15,325 nt of DNA from an uncultured Pseudodesulfovibrio sp. (GCA_947259235.1 CAMYLL010000022.1:1-15325); one strand, 5' to 3'. Shown: positions 1 to 7,901, numbered from the stretch's first letter. Notes: generated by a model from the sequence alone, not told the origin. A program made the numbers and translations.

Positions 1-3
1 CAT
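1..3 (-). CDS. Start codon of a gene running off the left edge
   Basis: Only the ATG (CAT on the plus strand) of a minus-strand gene lies inside the window. It is called because a near-consensus Shine-Dalgarno sequence, AAGGAGG at 9-15, stands five bases upstream, and a possible promoter lies at 35-63. The product cannot be identified. It follows yihY on the same strand, with 47 bases between the yihY stop codon and this ATG, so it may be read through from yihY as well as from its own promoter. Confidence 0.55.
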
Positions 4-8
4 GCCTT

Positions 9-15
9 CCTCCTT
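9..15 (-). promoter_or_regulatory. Strong ribosome binding site of the edge gene
   Basis: The minus strand reads AAGGAGG, a full match to the anti-Shine-Dalgarno core, with a five-base spacer (AAGGC) to an ATG at 3-1. It is one of the strongest such sites in the window, which suggests a well-translated product just outside it. Confidence 0.6.
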
Positions 16-34
16 TGAATGAAGAAAGAATAGC

Positions 35-63
35 ATAATAAATCAAATGTTTAAAGATGAAAA
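35..63 (-). promoter_or_regulatory. Putative sigma-70 promoter for the edge gene
   Basis: On the minus strand a -35 element TTTTCA (63-58, 4 of 6 consensus bases) and a -10 element TATTAT (40-35, 5 of 6) are separated by exactly 17 bases. The -35 overlaps the last codons of yihY. Transcription would start near 28 and give a short leader containing the strong ribosome binding site. The call rests only on matching a consensus in AT-rich DNA. Confidence 0.35.
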
Positions 64-1217
64 GTGTGGGTTTTGCCGTGCAGAGGTCTCACATCCGTGA
101 GCACGGTATATCCCGCCTTCTGAAGCAGACGGAAAATGTCCGAGACTAGGGAGGTAGGAGCCATGAGCGCGTCGGCAATCTCCTCCACCGACGGCAGCGG
201 CCGACCGTCATGAAACCGCTTGGCCAGAATGGTCATCATCAGCACGGCTATCTTCTGCCGCTCGAACGGCGTTGCCTCGCCAAAGAAACGCTGTCTGACA
301 AACGAATTGAGATTCTGCCAGGCGTAGCTGACCTCGCTCCCCAGGAGAACGACCAGCCAACTAATATATATCCACATGAGCAGAAGCGGCAACTGGGCAA
401 AACTGCCGTAAATGGCGTTGTACTTGGCCGCGCCGATCTGCCAGTGGATGTAGAACCACTGAGCCGACTGCCAAAGCACCCCGCCCACCACGCCGCCGAA
501 TATGGCAGCAGACAGACGCACCTTGGTGTGGGGAATGAAGGCGTACATGAAGGCAAAAGCCATTGAAATGAGCAGGTACGGCGTCAGCTTGAGAAAAACC
601 GCCTCAAGCAGCCCGATGGCCTGGACGCTGAGCAGCTCGCTGACTATCTGCTGCTGTTGCAGACTCAGGTTGACGCTGGAAGCGACGAGCAGGACCATGG
701 GACAAATGACGATAATAGGAAAGAAATCCGTCACTTTACGCCAGGCAGAACGGCCTTTTGATACATTCCAGATGGTGTTGAAGGCTTTTTCTATGGTCCC
801 CACCAGGGAGAGCACCGTGAACAGGAGCATGGCAACGCCCACCCAGCCCAGCGCCTGGACGTTGGTACGGTCGATGTACTCGATGATCTTGTCCGCGACC
901 TCCACCCGTCCGGTGGTCAGCTTCAGCACCAATGTACGGATGAAATCGGTATTCTGAAGGCCGAACCCCTTGGAAATGGAAAATGCCACGGCCAGGAACG
1001 GCACTATTGAGAGAATCGTAGTAAAGGTCAGCGCCGCCGCACGGATGATGCATTGGTCCTTGATGAAACCGAAAACAACGAGGTACAGCAAGCGGGCCAC
1101 ACTGCGCCACGCTTGAACCAGCACAGGTGTGTTCGGTTCGTTCCGAATCCATATTCCTTCAGAAAAAAGCCGTTTCGTTTCTCTGTATGTCTGCTTGATT
1201 TCATTCATCCGTGCCAC
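51..1217 (-). CDS. yihY: YihY/BrkB-family inner-membrane protein with C-terminal winged-helix-like domain
   Basis: This 388-residue protein belongs by pattern to the YihY/virulence factor BrkB family (formerly mislabelled ribonuclease BN). About six hydrophobic segments lie near residues 42-56, 63-82, 120-142, 165-187, 205-230 and 235-300. The family hallmark is visible: the stretch around 58-73 (RAAALTFTTILSIVPF) and the segment near 264-282 (KYNAIYGSF followed by a hydrophobic helix). Residues 318-388 after the last membrane segment are soluble and look like a winged-helix tail (SVEEIADAL, then LVSDIFRLLQKAGY), found in many longer family members. The biochemical role of the family is not established; a transport or envelope role is likely. 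The start is GTG at 1217 with GGGG eight bases upstream; an in-frame ATG three codons later is possible. It lies 74 bases after the AsmA-family gene. The gap shows no convincing terminator, so co-transcription is likely. Confidence 0.9.
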   Translation of the reverse strand: MARMNEIKQTYRETKRLFSEGIWIRNEPNTPVLVQAWRSVARLLYLVVFGFIKDQCIIRAAALTFTTILSIVPFLAVAFSISKGFGLQNTDFIRTLVLKLTTGRVEVADKIIEYIDRTNVQALGWVGVAMLLFTVLSLVGTIEKAFNTIWNVSKGRSAWRKVTDFFPIIVICPMVLLVASSVNLSLQQQQIVSELLSVQAIGLLEAVFLKLTPYLLISMAFAFMYAFIPHTKVRLSAAIFGGVVGGVLWQSAQWFYIHWQIGAAKYNAIYGSFAQLPLLLMWIYISWLVVLLGSEVSYAWQNLNSFVRQRFFGEATPFERQKIAVLMMTILAKRFHDGRPLPSVEEIADALMAPTSLVSDIFRLLQKAGYTVLTDVRPLHGKTHTFHL

Positions 1218-1291
1218 GTGTGCGCCCCCGGGGTTGGCAATTGTTGAAATAACATATCCGCTTTACGGACGGCGGCGCAAGTCGCACCGGA

Positions 1292-4200
1292 TCATTTGAA
1301 CAGATCGCGCAGAAAATTGAAGGATTTTTCTGGCAGATTCAATATGTTGCGGACAGTGTCGTTGACGATCTTGCCCTTGGGAATCCTGACCTCCGGGTCC
1401 GTGAGTTTACCCACGATGTTGAAGGTCACGCTCGGGACCGCCACAAAATCGTTGCGTATGGACAGATCGATGGTGTTGTCCGGGAGGTTGAAGTTTCCCG
1501 AACCGTAGCATTGAAGAACAGGAGGAGCCTCTACACGGAGCGTTCTTACTGTGAAGACGCCCTTATCCACGGCAAAATTGCTCATAGCCTTCTTGAAGAC
1601 GGTGCGTCGCAGTTTGGGGTCGTTCGCCGTCTGTCCTGACATCCGGTCTTCAGCAACCGCCTGCTTGGCGTCATACCCGGAAAACTTGAACGAACCATCG
1701 ACAATCTCCACCCGTGCCGCACCCGACAGACCGGCCACGATGTCGTCATCCGTCTTGCCGGAGCTGGCGAGGTCCAGGTCGAGGTCGGTCACTCCGCGAA
1801 CATAGTCTCTGCCCGCCATGTCGGTCATCAGCAACCCGGCCTGCATTCCCCGTATATCGAGCTGCAGTTGTGTGGCCAGGAAGTCCTTACCAACCCGCCC
1901 GGACATCTCGCCTTCAAGCTTGCCACCATGGACAACCCCCTTGCCGTCATAAACACGGATGACCCCCTTGTCCGCCGAGACCTTGGCCGAAAAAGGACGG
2001 GCCCGAACCTTGCCCAGCTTGAACTCGTCGAACCACCCCTTGCCGTTGAGGCGCAGAAAGCGCAGAAACGTCAGAGGCAGGTCCACAGGCGGCGCCTTGG
2101 CCGGCTTACCGGCCGCCAACCGCTCCGCCTCGCTCGCCGACGGGGGCAGATACCTGTCTATATCCAGCGCGCCGGCAGTGAAGGCAAAGGACAGCATGGG
2201 ATCGGCAAGCCCTCTACCGATGAGGTTGCCCTTGATTGCCATACCGTCAAGCTCGGCACTCAGTGTATCCATGGTAAATCTATCGGAATCCATGGTGAAG
2301 TCTGTCGAGAGGCTGAATTTCTTCAGTGCGGTCGGGTCATTCATCTCTATGGTCTTGCGGCTGAGCAGGTATATGATCCGGCTGGGATCGGCATCGGGTA
2401 TGGTGAGTGACCCTGCGCACGTGACTCCTTTGTCCAAATCCCTGAACCGGACATCGCCGAGCAACGTCGTCTCAAGGGTGCGCAGCGTCCCGTCGGTGAG
2501 AGAGAGGCGATGATTACGGGTATCGAAGGCCAACTGACCACCTATGGATATCGAGGTATCCCTGTCCAGATAGAGCGGGCCCGCCGCAAGCGCGGACACG
2601 GTCAAACCAGAACTTGCCGCATGCGGGGCATCGACGCCGAACGAGAACGGTCCCTTGGCTTGCAGAGCCAGGCTTTTTTTGGCCTTGTCACCCATGCCCT
2701 TCATCTCCGCCGCGACATGAAAACCGTATGAATCCGTCCCGGAATCAGCCGTTGAGTCTCTCGTGACCGCCTTCATGGGTGAGGCGGACATGCTGACCTT
2801 GAGCTTCGAATATGCTTGGACGACAGGGCTTTCCTTCTTACGATCGAGACTCGCCTTGCCTTTGCCCAGGGCAAGGGATGCCTGGCCAGTGGTCACGCGC
2901 AGGATGCCCATGGAACGATTTTCGGGCGGACAGACCATGCGAGCGCTCTCGAACTGTGCCGTGAGCGTGCCCTCTCCGTCCAGTCGCCAGTCTTGCCGGT
3001 CAAGAAAACCGAACCCTGATGCACCGGACTTGGCAGAAAGCTCCCCCTGCAACGCCAGCGTCGGATGCCCCGAAGCATCATCTTGCCCGATATCCAGACG
3101 CACACGACTCTTCAGGGCCGTCTTGACGCTGTCCACGGCTTCGCCATCCAGGTCGATTGCCCCTTTGTCGGCGTTCACGCTCAGACGCACATCCGAAAGC
3201 AGCGAGTCGAAAAGTCGAAAACCTTCAACTCGGACCATCCCCTTGGCCAGGAAACGCCGGAAGACATCGAGATGATAGTCGCCCCAGATAAAAGGTGTGT
3301 CGGTGCGAAGCAGTGGCATGTAGCGATCGAGATCAAGAAGTCCTCCCTGAAGTGCAAACTCATACCGAGGCGAGGCAAACCCTTTGACGGCCAGATCTCC
3401 GCGCACGGTGAGGTCGTCCAGCGAGAAGGCCATCTTTGTGAAGGAGCACCCCTGCTCGTCCACAGCGAAAAAGGAAGTGAACGCACCGCTTTTAAGCCCG
3501 TCGACCTCTGAGACAGGGGCTTTCGGGGAGAATTTTGTAACGATGTCGGCTGGCTTGAACGGCTTGAGAGTGATGTGGCCCGTAGCCGCGAGGTTGGCAC
3601 TCAGATCGGCGGTCGTGAGGTTGCCCTCAGCATCAAGGCCCAGGAAACGGGCATGCAGGCCGTCCATGCCAACGACTCCCTTGTCCAAATCAAAGACCAA
3701 CCTGGCGGTCAACTCCCCGGGAGCTGCTCCCTTTGGCAGGAACTCCCCGCCCACCGAGGCATAAACACTCGCCTCCTCGATCGCCATGCTTGACCAATCC
3801 TCAGCTGCCGAGAGCATCCCCTTGAGCACAATCTCCGAAGTCACTCCGCCGGCGGCCCAGTCAAAGGCGCTGTTGATGACAAAAGGAATCTTTTGGCCTG
3901 ATGCGATGGTGCCGGTCTTCAGGTCTATGCCGTGAAGAGACAGCTGGACGCCGCTCAATTGGTCTGTATAGGAAACTGACGTTCCCACCACTTCAAGCTC
4001 ATTGAGGGACACGCTGCTGATGGCGATGGGAAAAGGCTCGCCCGGATCGGATGCTCTTCGTTCATCAAAAAGCGCGCGCCAGTTGACCACCCCTTTTGGG
4101 GATCGGACAACATTGACGTGCAGTCCATTGACGAGAATGGAACGGATTATTACGTCGCGAGAAAGGAGAGGAAGAAGCTTTACGCTGACGTTGAGGCGAT

Positions 4201-4474
4201 CAATGCGAGCCAGCGGGGCCTGACCAAACTCCGGCACATCGAGCACTCGAAGGCCGGATATCTCAAGCGACAGGGAAGGATACAGAGCGATATCAAGCTC
4301 GCCGTCAAGAACAACATCCCGGCCGACCAAGGAATGGGCCAGTGACGTGAAACGTTCCCTGAACTCCTGGGTATCGACATAATGCGAGGCCCAGAACAGG
4401 CCTACGGACAGGGCAATAACGCACGCCACGCATGTTTCGATCAGCAGAACCACTAATCGCCTGAGCAAAATCAT
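1292..4474 (-). CDS. Large AsmA-family protein (envelope lipid homeostasis / bridge-type transporter)
   Basis: This 1060-residue protein has one N-terminal membrane anchor (residues 7-29) followed by a very long periplasmic region. The first 140 residues show the AsmA N-terminal signature: after the helix comes GRDVVLDGELDIALYPSLSL, then the pattern VNGLHVNVVRSPKGVVNW. The last 200 residues match the AsmA C-terminal domain: a GxxxYDGKGVVHGGKLEGE segment, DLDLASSGKTDDDIVAGLSG, an FAVDKGVFTV stretch, and a glycine-rich beta end with VGKLTDPEVRIPKGK. The middle is repetitive beta-strand sequence. AsmA-like proteins (AsmA, TamB, YhdP) are proposed to form hydrophobic beta grooves that carry phospholipids across the periplasm. 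Its place directly downstream of lipid A genes fits outer-membrane lipid supply. The start ATG at 4474 has GGGGGAAG just upstream. It is much longer than E. coli AsmA (617 residues). The exact substrate cannot be read from the sequence. Confidence 0.88.
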   Translation of the reverse strand: MILLRRLVVLLIETCVACVIALSVGLFWASHYVDTQEFRERFTSLAHSLVGRDVVLDGELDIALYPSLSLEISGLRVLDVPEFGQAPLARIDRLNVSVKLLPLLSRDVIIRSILVNGLHVNVVRSPKGVVNWRALFDERRASDPGEPFPIAISSVSLNELEVVGTSVSYTDQLSGVQLSLHGIDLKTGTIASGQKIPFVINSAFDWAAGGVTSEIVLKGMLSAAEDWSSMAIEEASVYASVGGEFLPKGAAPGELTARLVFDLDKGVVGMDGLHARFLGLDAEGNLTTADLSANLAATGHITLKPFKPADIVTKFSPKAPVSEVDGLKSGAFTSFFAVDEQGCSFTKMAFSLDDLTVRGDLAVKGFASPRYEFALQGGLLDLDRYMPLLRTDTPFIWGDYHLDVFRRFLAKGMVRVEGFRLFDSLLSDVRLSVNADKGAIDLDGEAVDSVKTALKSRVRLDIGQDDASGHPTLALQGELSAKSGASGFGFLDRQDWRLDGEGTLTAQFESARMVCPPENRSMGILRVTTGQASLALGKGKASLDRKKESPVVQAYSKLKVSMSASPMKAVTRDSTADSGTDSYGFHVAAEMKGMGDKAKKSLALQAKGPFSFGVDAPHAASSGLTVSALAAGPLYLDRDTSISIGGQLAFDTRNHRLSLTDGTLRTLETTLLGDVRFRDLDKGVTCAGSLTIPDADPSRIIYLLSRKTIEMNDPTALKKFSLSTDFTMDSDRFTMDTLSAELDGMAIKGNLIGRGLADPMLSFAFTAGALDIDRYLPPSASEAERLAAGKPAKAPPVDLPLTFLRFLRLNGKGWFDEFKLGKVRARPFSAKVSADKGVIRVYDGKGVVHGGKLEGEMSGRVGKDFLATQLQLDIRGMQAGLLMTDMAGRDYVRGVTDLDLDLASSGKTDDDIVAGLSGAARVEIVDGSFKFSGYDAKQAVAEDRMSGQTANDPKLRRTVFKKAMSNFAVDKGVFTVRTLRVEAPPVLQCYGSGNFNLPDNTIDLSIRNDFVAVPSVTFNIVGKLTDPEVRIPKGKIVNDTVRNILNLPEKSFNFLRDLFK

Positions 4475-4746
4475 GCTTCCCCCGCTTCACGCCGGTTCAG
4501 GACTTGAGCGCATCCCGACAAACCGAAGGAGCTTACGCCCTCCCCCGCATCTCTGAGTACGCGATTGGCTCTGTAGGGATTCATCTCGCTGATCCTGCTG
4601 CCTTCGTCACTGGAATGTCGGCCGTCGTGCATGTGACAAGACCCATCCGTGAAGTAAAACTCTTGATACTTCAAAGAGTAATGTCACATTGCCACGGCCA
4701 ATGCAAGATGGAGATGGGTTTTCGAGAGAGGCGTCAGAGGCTGGGA
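4475..4746. other. 272-base gap between lpxI and the AsmA-family gene
   Basis: This is the longest non-coding stretch in the minus-strand block. It holds an imperfect AT-rich hairpin at 4659-4679 (arms ACTCTT and AAGAGT), followed on the minus strand by TTTTACTT; this could be a weak terminator or attenuator after lpxI. A frame of 67 codons on the minus strand (4674-4471) begins with TTG, has no ribosome binding site, and ends in an ATGA overlap with the next gene; I do not call it a gene. No convincing promoter was found, although the gap is long enough to hold one. Confidence 0.5.
4651..4679 (-). terminator. Weak hairpin after lpxI, possible terminator or attenuator
   Basis: Read on the minus strand, ACTCTT(T)GA pairs with TCAAGAGT across a short loop with one bulged T, and TTTTACTT follows directly. 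The stem is AT-rich and the U-run is interrupted, so termination would be partial at best. It lies about 70 bases after the lpxI stop codon. Confidence 0.25.
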
Positions 4747-5580
4747 TCAGAGGTCCATTTTTTCCGATGTCAGACCGATGATGGCGATGCCCGACCTGTC
4801 GGCCAGGGCAATGGCCTCATCTCTATCGAAGAACAGGCTGCGGTTCGCCTCCACTCCCAGGCAGGTGGCCTTCCCTTCGACCATTGCCTTGACTGTATCA
4901 AGTCCGAGGCTGGGCAGGTCGATCTGCTCCTGTTGTCCGGGCTTGAATACCTTGATAACGACGCATCCCGGGCCACCCAGAGAACATCCACGGGCAATGG
5001 TCGGGTCCGTGCCTTCCAAGGCTTCCACGGCGGAAACAATGCCTTCGCGGATGACAACGCACTGCCCTATGTCCATTCGCCCGAGTTCCTTGGCGATCTT
5101 CCATCCGTAGCGCAGGTCTTCCCACTCCCGTTCGTCCGGTTCGCGACGAGATATTACACCCTCTGGGGTCAACAGCTCCGGCAGAAATGAATGGGCGGGA
5201 ACAACGGGCATTCCTTCTCGTTCGAACTCGCCTGCCAGGGTTCCAAGAATGGCGGAATCGCCTTTGTTCTTCTGGCGAAATATCAACTTGATAGCTCGCA
5301 TGTCGAGATGGCGGACGTCCATGACCTTGGGCTTGTTGATGGTCCCGGCCATGATCACGCGCTCCACCCCGTTCTCTTTGAAGAAAGCGATGAGCTTGCC
5401 AAGCTTGCCGAGCTTGAGCTCGCGCCAGACATCGGCAAACGGAACCACATCCATATTGGTGTGCCCGGTAAATCCGGCCACCACGAGTCGATAGCCATGA
5501 GACTTGACCCCGCGGGCAACCATCAGGGGAAACTGACGGCCTCCGGCGATGAGACCGATGGTGGTGACGTTCTCACTCAT
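4747..5580 (-). CDS. lpxI: UDP-2,3-diacylglucosamine pyrophosphatase LpxI
   Basis: LpxI hydrolyses UDP-2,3-diacylglucosamine to lipid X plus UMP, the fourth step of lipid A synthesis, in the cytoplasm at the inner membrane. It replaces the unrelated LpxH of enterics. The 277-residue protein has the family layout: an N-terminal domain starting IGLIAGGRQFPLMVA with KENGVERVIMAGTINKP at 68-84, and a C-terminal catalytic domain with GQCVVIREGIVSAVEALEGTD (172-192) and the IDLPSLG segment (220-226). By recollection of the Caulobacter enzyme, the catalytic aspartate should be D221; this alignment is inferred. The ATG start lies seven bases after the lpxA stop, with GAGG inside the lpxA end as a distant ribosome binding site, so translation is probably coupled. 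Length and neighbours agree with the family. Confidence 0.94.
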   Translation of the reverse strand: MSENVTTIGLIAGGRQFPLMVARGVKSHGYRLVVAGFTGHTNMDVVPFADVWRELKLGKLGKLIAFFKENGVERVIMAGTINKPKVMDVRHLDMRAIKLIFRQKNKGDSAILGTLAGEFEREGMPVVPAHSFLPELLTPEGVISRREPDEREWEDLRYGWKIAKELGRMDIGQCVVIREGIVSAVEALEGTDPTIARGCSLGGPGCVVIKVFKPGQQEQIDLPSLGLDTVKAMVEGKATCLGVEANRSLFFDRDEAIALADRSGIAIIGLTSEKMDL

Positions 5581-5587
5581 GCGGTGT

Positions 5588-6400
5588 TCAGGAATCCTCG
5601 TGGCAGTTTCGCTGCTTGTGATCAGGGGTCACGCCGTTTTTGCTTTCGCGGATGAAGGCCACAAGTCTGTCAACCTGGGCGTTGCCGACGATCTCCTGTT
5701 CCACCTGGCTCAGCCCCTGCTCGCGGGTCAACCCGGAACGGAAGATGACCTTGTAGGCCTTCTTGAGCCCTTTGCAGGAGGCGGCGTCAAATCCGTTGCG
5801 GCGCAGCCCTATGAGGTTGGGACCGAAGAGCATGCCACGCACGCCATGGGCGAGCATGAAAGGCGGCACGTCGAGTTTGTATCCGCTGGCCCCGCCGAGG
5901 AAGGCGTACTCGCCGATGCGGATGAACTGCTGGACAGCGGACATGCCGCTGATGATCACGTTGCGCCCCACCACGACATGTCCGGCAAGGTTCACGGCGT
6001 TGGCCAGGATCACGTTGTCGTCCACCGTGCAGTCATGCGCAATGTGGGAATATGCCATGAACATGCAGTTGGAGCCGATGAGGGTTTGCCCTTCGCCCTG
6101 CAACGTTCCCCGGTGGATGGTGACGCACTCCCGGATCTGATTGTTGTCACCGATACGAGTGTATGTCTTTTCACCCTTGTAGGCAGTATGCTGGGGTTCT
6201 CCGCCGATGACCGCATGGGGATGGACGTGGTTGTCCGCGCCCAACTCGGTGTAGGACTTTATCACGCAGTGCGATTCGAGATAGGTCCTGTCGCCAATTT
6301 TCGCCTCGGCCCCGACCACGACATACGGCCCGATGCGAATATCCGTGCCCAGCTCTGCGGAAGGATCAATGACTGCAGAAGAATGAATTTCACTTGCCAC
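5588..6400 (-). CDS. lpxA: UDP-N-acetylglucosamine 3-O-acyltransferase LpxA
   Basis: LpxA transfers a 3-hydroxyacyl chain from acyl carrier protein to the 3-OH of UDP-GlcNAc, the first step of lipid A synthesis in the cytoplasm. The 270-residue protein shows hexapeptide repeats of a left-handed beta helix through about residue 190, then a helical C-terminal part (GLRRNGF, KKAYKVIFRSG). The catalytic histidine is H122 in SHIAHDC, equal to E. coli H125; H119 and H141 match E. coli H122 and H144. G170 (in GGASG) aligns with the E. coli chain-length ruler G173, suggesting a long hydroxyacyl donor near C14. Q157 stands where E. coli has H160. The start is GTG at 6400, sharing its first base with the fabZ stop (TAGTG), with AAGGGG seven bases upstream. 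A C-terminal tail of about ten polar residues extends beyond the E. coli length of 262. Confidence 0.97.
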   Translation of the reverse strand: MASEIHSSAVIDPSAELGTDIRIGPYVVVGAEAKIGDRTYLESHCVIKSYTELGADNHVHPHAVIGGEPQHTAYKGEKTYTRIGDNNQIRECVTIHRGTLQGEGQTLIGSNCMFMAYSHIAHDCTVDDNVILANAVNLAGHVVVGRNVIISGMSAVQQFIRIGEYAFLGGASGYKLDVPPFMLAHGVRGMLFGPNLIGLRRNGFDAASCKGLKKAYKVIFRSGLTREQGLSQVEQEIVGNAQVDRLVAFIRESKNGVTPDHKQRNCHEDS

Positions 6401-6858
6401 TACATGTCCCCTTTATTGGCAACGGCTGCCGAAAACTCGCCTTGGGCAACGACCTGGCCATCAACTTCTGCAACACCGCGCATGCGCCAGATGTTCATCT
6501 TGTGTTTTTCGTACGTCACGTTGAGCATGAGCTTGTCACCGGGGACGACGGGCTTGCGGAACTTCACCTTGTTAAGTCCGGTGAACAGAAAGACCCTGTC
6601 TTCAAGAGGTTCATTGACTGTGCTCATGACAAAAATTCCACCAGCCTGGGCCAGGGCTTCCAGGATGAGCACACCCGGCATGACCGGCAGGCCCGGGAAA
6701 TGCCCCTGAAAGAACCCCTCGTTCATGCTGACGTTCTTATACGCCTTGAGGCTGACGCCGGGATTGAATTCAATAACCCGGTCAACCAGCAGAAAAGGAT
6801 AGCGATGCGGCAGCATCTCCATGATTTTTTTGATGTCCAGAATATGTTCGTTACTCAT
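6400..6858 (-). CDS. fabZ: 3-hydroxyacyl-[acyl-carrier-protein] dehydratase FabZ
   Basis: FabZ dehydrates 3-hydroxyacyl-ACP to trans-2-enoyl-ACP in fatty acid elongation in the cytoplasm. It draws on the same hydroxyacyl-ACP pool used by LpxA and LpxD, which explains its place between them. The 152-residue hot-dog protein begins MSNEHILDIKKIMEMLPHRYPFLLVDR, a typical start (here cited in two parts: a leading helix, then LPHRYPFLLVDR at 16-27). The catalytic pair is H53 in GHFPGLPVMPGVL and E67 in LEALAQ. The frame is open 17 codons further upstream, but that extension lies inside lpxD and is not FabZ-like. The ATG at 6858 overlaps the lpxD end by eight bases, which points to coupled translation. 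The stop overlaps the lpxA start by one base. Confidence 0.96.
   Translation of the reverse strand: MSNEHILDIKKIMEMLPHRYPFLLVDRVIEFNPGVSLKAYKNVSMNEGFFQGHFPGLPVMPGVLILEALAQAGGIFVMSTVNEPLEDRVFLFTGLNKVKFRKPVVPGDKLMLNVTYEKHKMNIWRMRGVAEVDGQVVAQGEFSAAVANKGDM
6408..6413 (-). promoter_or_regulatory. Ribosome binding site fixing the GTG start of lpxA
   Basis: The minus strand reads AAGGGG, seven bases before the GTG at 6400-6398. It lies inside the end of fabZ. An ATG between them (6405-6403) is followed at once by TAG, so GTG is the only workable start. Confidence 0.6.
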
Positions 6859-7897
6859 GGTCGTTTCCGTTTTCGACGGCCGCTTTGACCGCGTTGAGTT
6901 CCTTCTCAAGAGCTTTTACCCGTTTGAAAAGGTCTGGCAATTTGGGCATGCAGACCCCTGCGGCCTTAAGATAGGTTGCCACAGGCATGACCGGCGTTCC
7001 GGCCAGCTTACTGCCCGAGGCTATCTTTCCGGCTATCCCGCTCTGAGCGGCAACGATGGTTCCCTCGCCTATATCGGCATTATCGGCCACGCCGACTTGG
7101 CCAGCAAGAACAACATGGTCGCCGACCTTGGTGCTGCCGCCGATGCCCACCTGCCCTATGATCAAGCAATGCTCGCCCACCTGGACGTTGTGGCCAATCT
7201 GGACAAGATTGTCGATCTTGGTCCCGCGACCGATACGGGTAATGTCCAGGGCGGCCCTGTCGATGGCGCTGTTGGACCCCACCTCGACATTATCCTCGAC
7301 TATCACGGTCCCTATCTGGGGAATCTTCATATGTCCGGCCGCTGTCTGCGCATAGCCGTATCCGTCACCGCCGAGCACCGCCCCGGGCTGAAGGATGACG
7401 TTATCGCCAAGGGTGACGCCGCCCATGACCACGGAGTTGGGATACAAGAGGCAGTCCGCGCCAATCACGCAATCCTCGCCAACATAGCTTCCGGCAAAGA
7501 CGATGGTCCCGCTGCCCAGCACGGCGCGCGCACCGATGAAAGCAAAGGGATAAACCGTTGCAGAAGGGGCTATCTCGGCGTCAGGATGCACATATGCAAT
7601 GTCGCTGATTCCGCTCAGACAGCCCTGTGGCTTCGCAAAAAGATTCACCACCTTGGCCAGATCCATATAGACATTGGTACTGACCAGCGCCCGTGAAACC
7701 TTCTCGACATACGGGCCGGAAGTGAGAACACATCCGGCCCGGGTCGTATCCAGCAAATGAGCATATTTGGGATTGACGAGAAAGGAGATCTCTCCGGAGC
7801 CTGCCTTGTCCAGGGTGTTCACCCCGGAAATCTCCATGTCTTCCCCAACGTGGTCCAGTCCAAGTTTTTCGGCCAAAGCCGACAACTTGATTTTCAT
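6851..7897 (-). CDS. lpxD: UDP-3-O-(3-hydroxyacyl)glucosamine N-acyltransferase LpxD
   Basis: LpxD adds the second 3-hydroxyacyl chain to the 2-amino group of UDP-3-O-acylglucosamine, the third step of lipid A synthesis in the cytoplasm. The 348-residue protein has the N-terminal uridine-binding domain (residues 1-100, with ISFLVNPKYAHLL), a long left-handed beta helix of hexapeptide repeats (about 103-295), and a C-terminal helix (320-340) that binds carrier protein in the family. The catalytic histidine is H236 in IDNLVQIGHNV, equal to E. coli H239. Other landmarks are LGGDGYGYAQ (175-184) and the ending LAGTPVMP. The ATG lies four bases after the skp stop. Length is close to the E. coli protein (341). 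Confidence 0.97.
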   Translation of the reverse strand: MKIKLSALAEKLGLDHVGEDMEISGVNTLDKAGSGEISFLVNPKYAHLLDTTRAGCVLTSGPYVEKVSRALVSTNVYMDLAKVVNLFAKPQGCLSGISDIAYVHPDAEIAPSATVYPFAFIGARAVLGSGTIVFAGSYVGEDCVIGADCLLYPNSVVMGGVTLGDNVILQPGAVLGGDGYGYAQTAAGHMKIPQIGTVIVEDNVEVGSNSAIDRAALDITRIGRGTKIDNLVQIGHNVQVGEHCLIIGQVGIGGSTKVGDHVVLAGQVGVADNADIGEGTIVAAQSGIAGKIASGSKLAGTPVMPVATYLKAAGVCMPKLPDLFKRVKALEKELNAVKAAVENGNDHE

Positions 7898-7901
7898 TCG
7901 T

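Noticed and set aside
1218..1291. Possible promoter (TTGCGC, 18 bases, TATGTT) before yihY
   Set aside because: Only 3 of 6 and 4 of 6 consensus bases with suboptimal spacing; read-through from the AsmA-family gene is equally likely.
4471..4674. 67-codon minus-strand frame between lpxI and the AsmA-family gene
   Set aside because: TTG start without a ribosome binding site, overlap with a hairpin, and no recognisable motif. Its ATGA overlap with the next gene is noted as a finding but is not enough to call a gene.
5549..6709. Open frame of 386 codons on the plus strand, opposite lpxA and fabZ
   Set aside because: It spans two well-supported genes in antisense and shows no domain; its histidine- and valine-rich sequence is the complement of hexapeptide-repeat codons.
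6859..6909. N-terminal extension of FabZ by 17 codons
   Set aside because: The extension is made of lpxD codons in another frame and does not resemble FabZ; the ATG at 6858 gives the normal family start.
5588..7897. Short hexapeptide periodicity in lpxA and lpxD as a DNA repeat or CRISPR-like array
   Set aside because: The periodicity is at protein level from left-handed beta-helix turns; the DNA units are not identical and there are no spacers.
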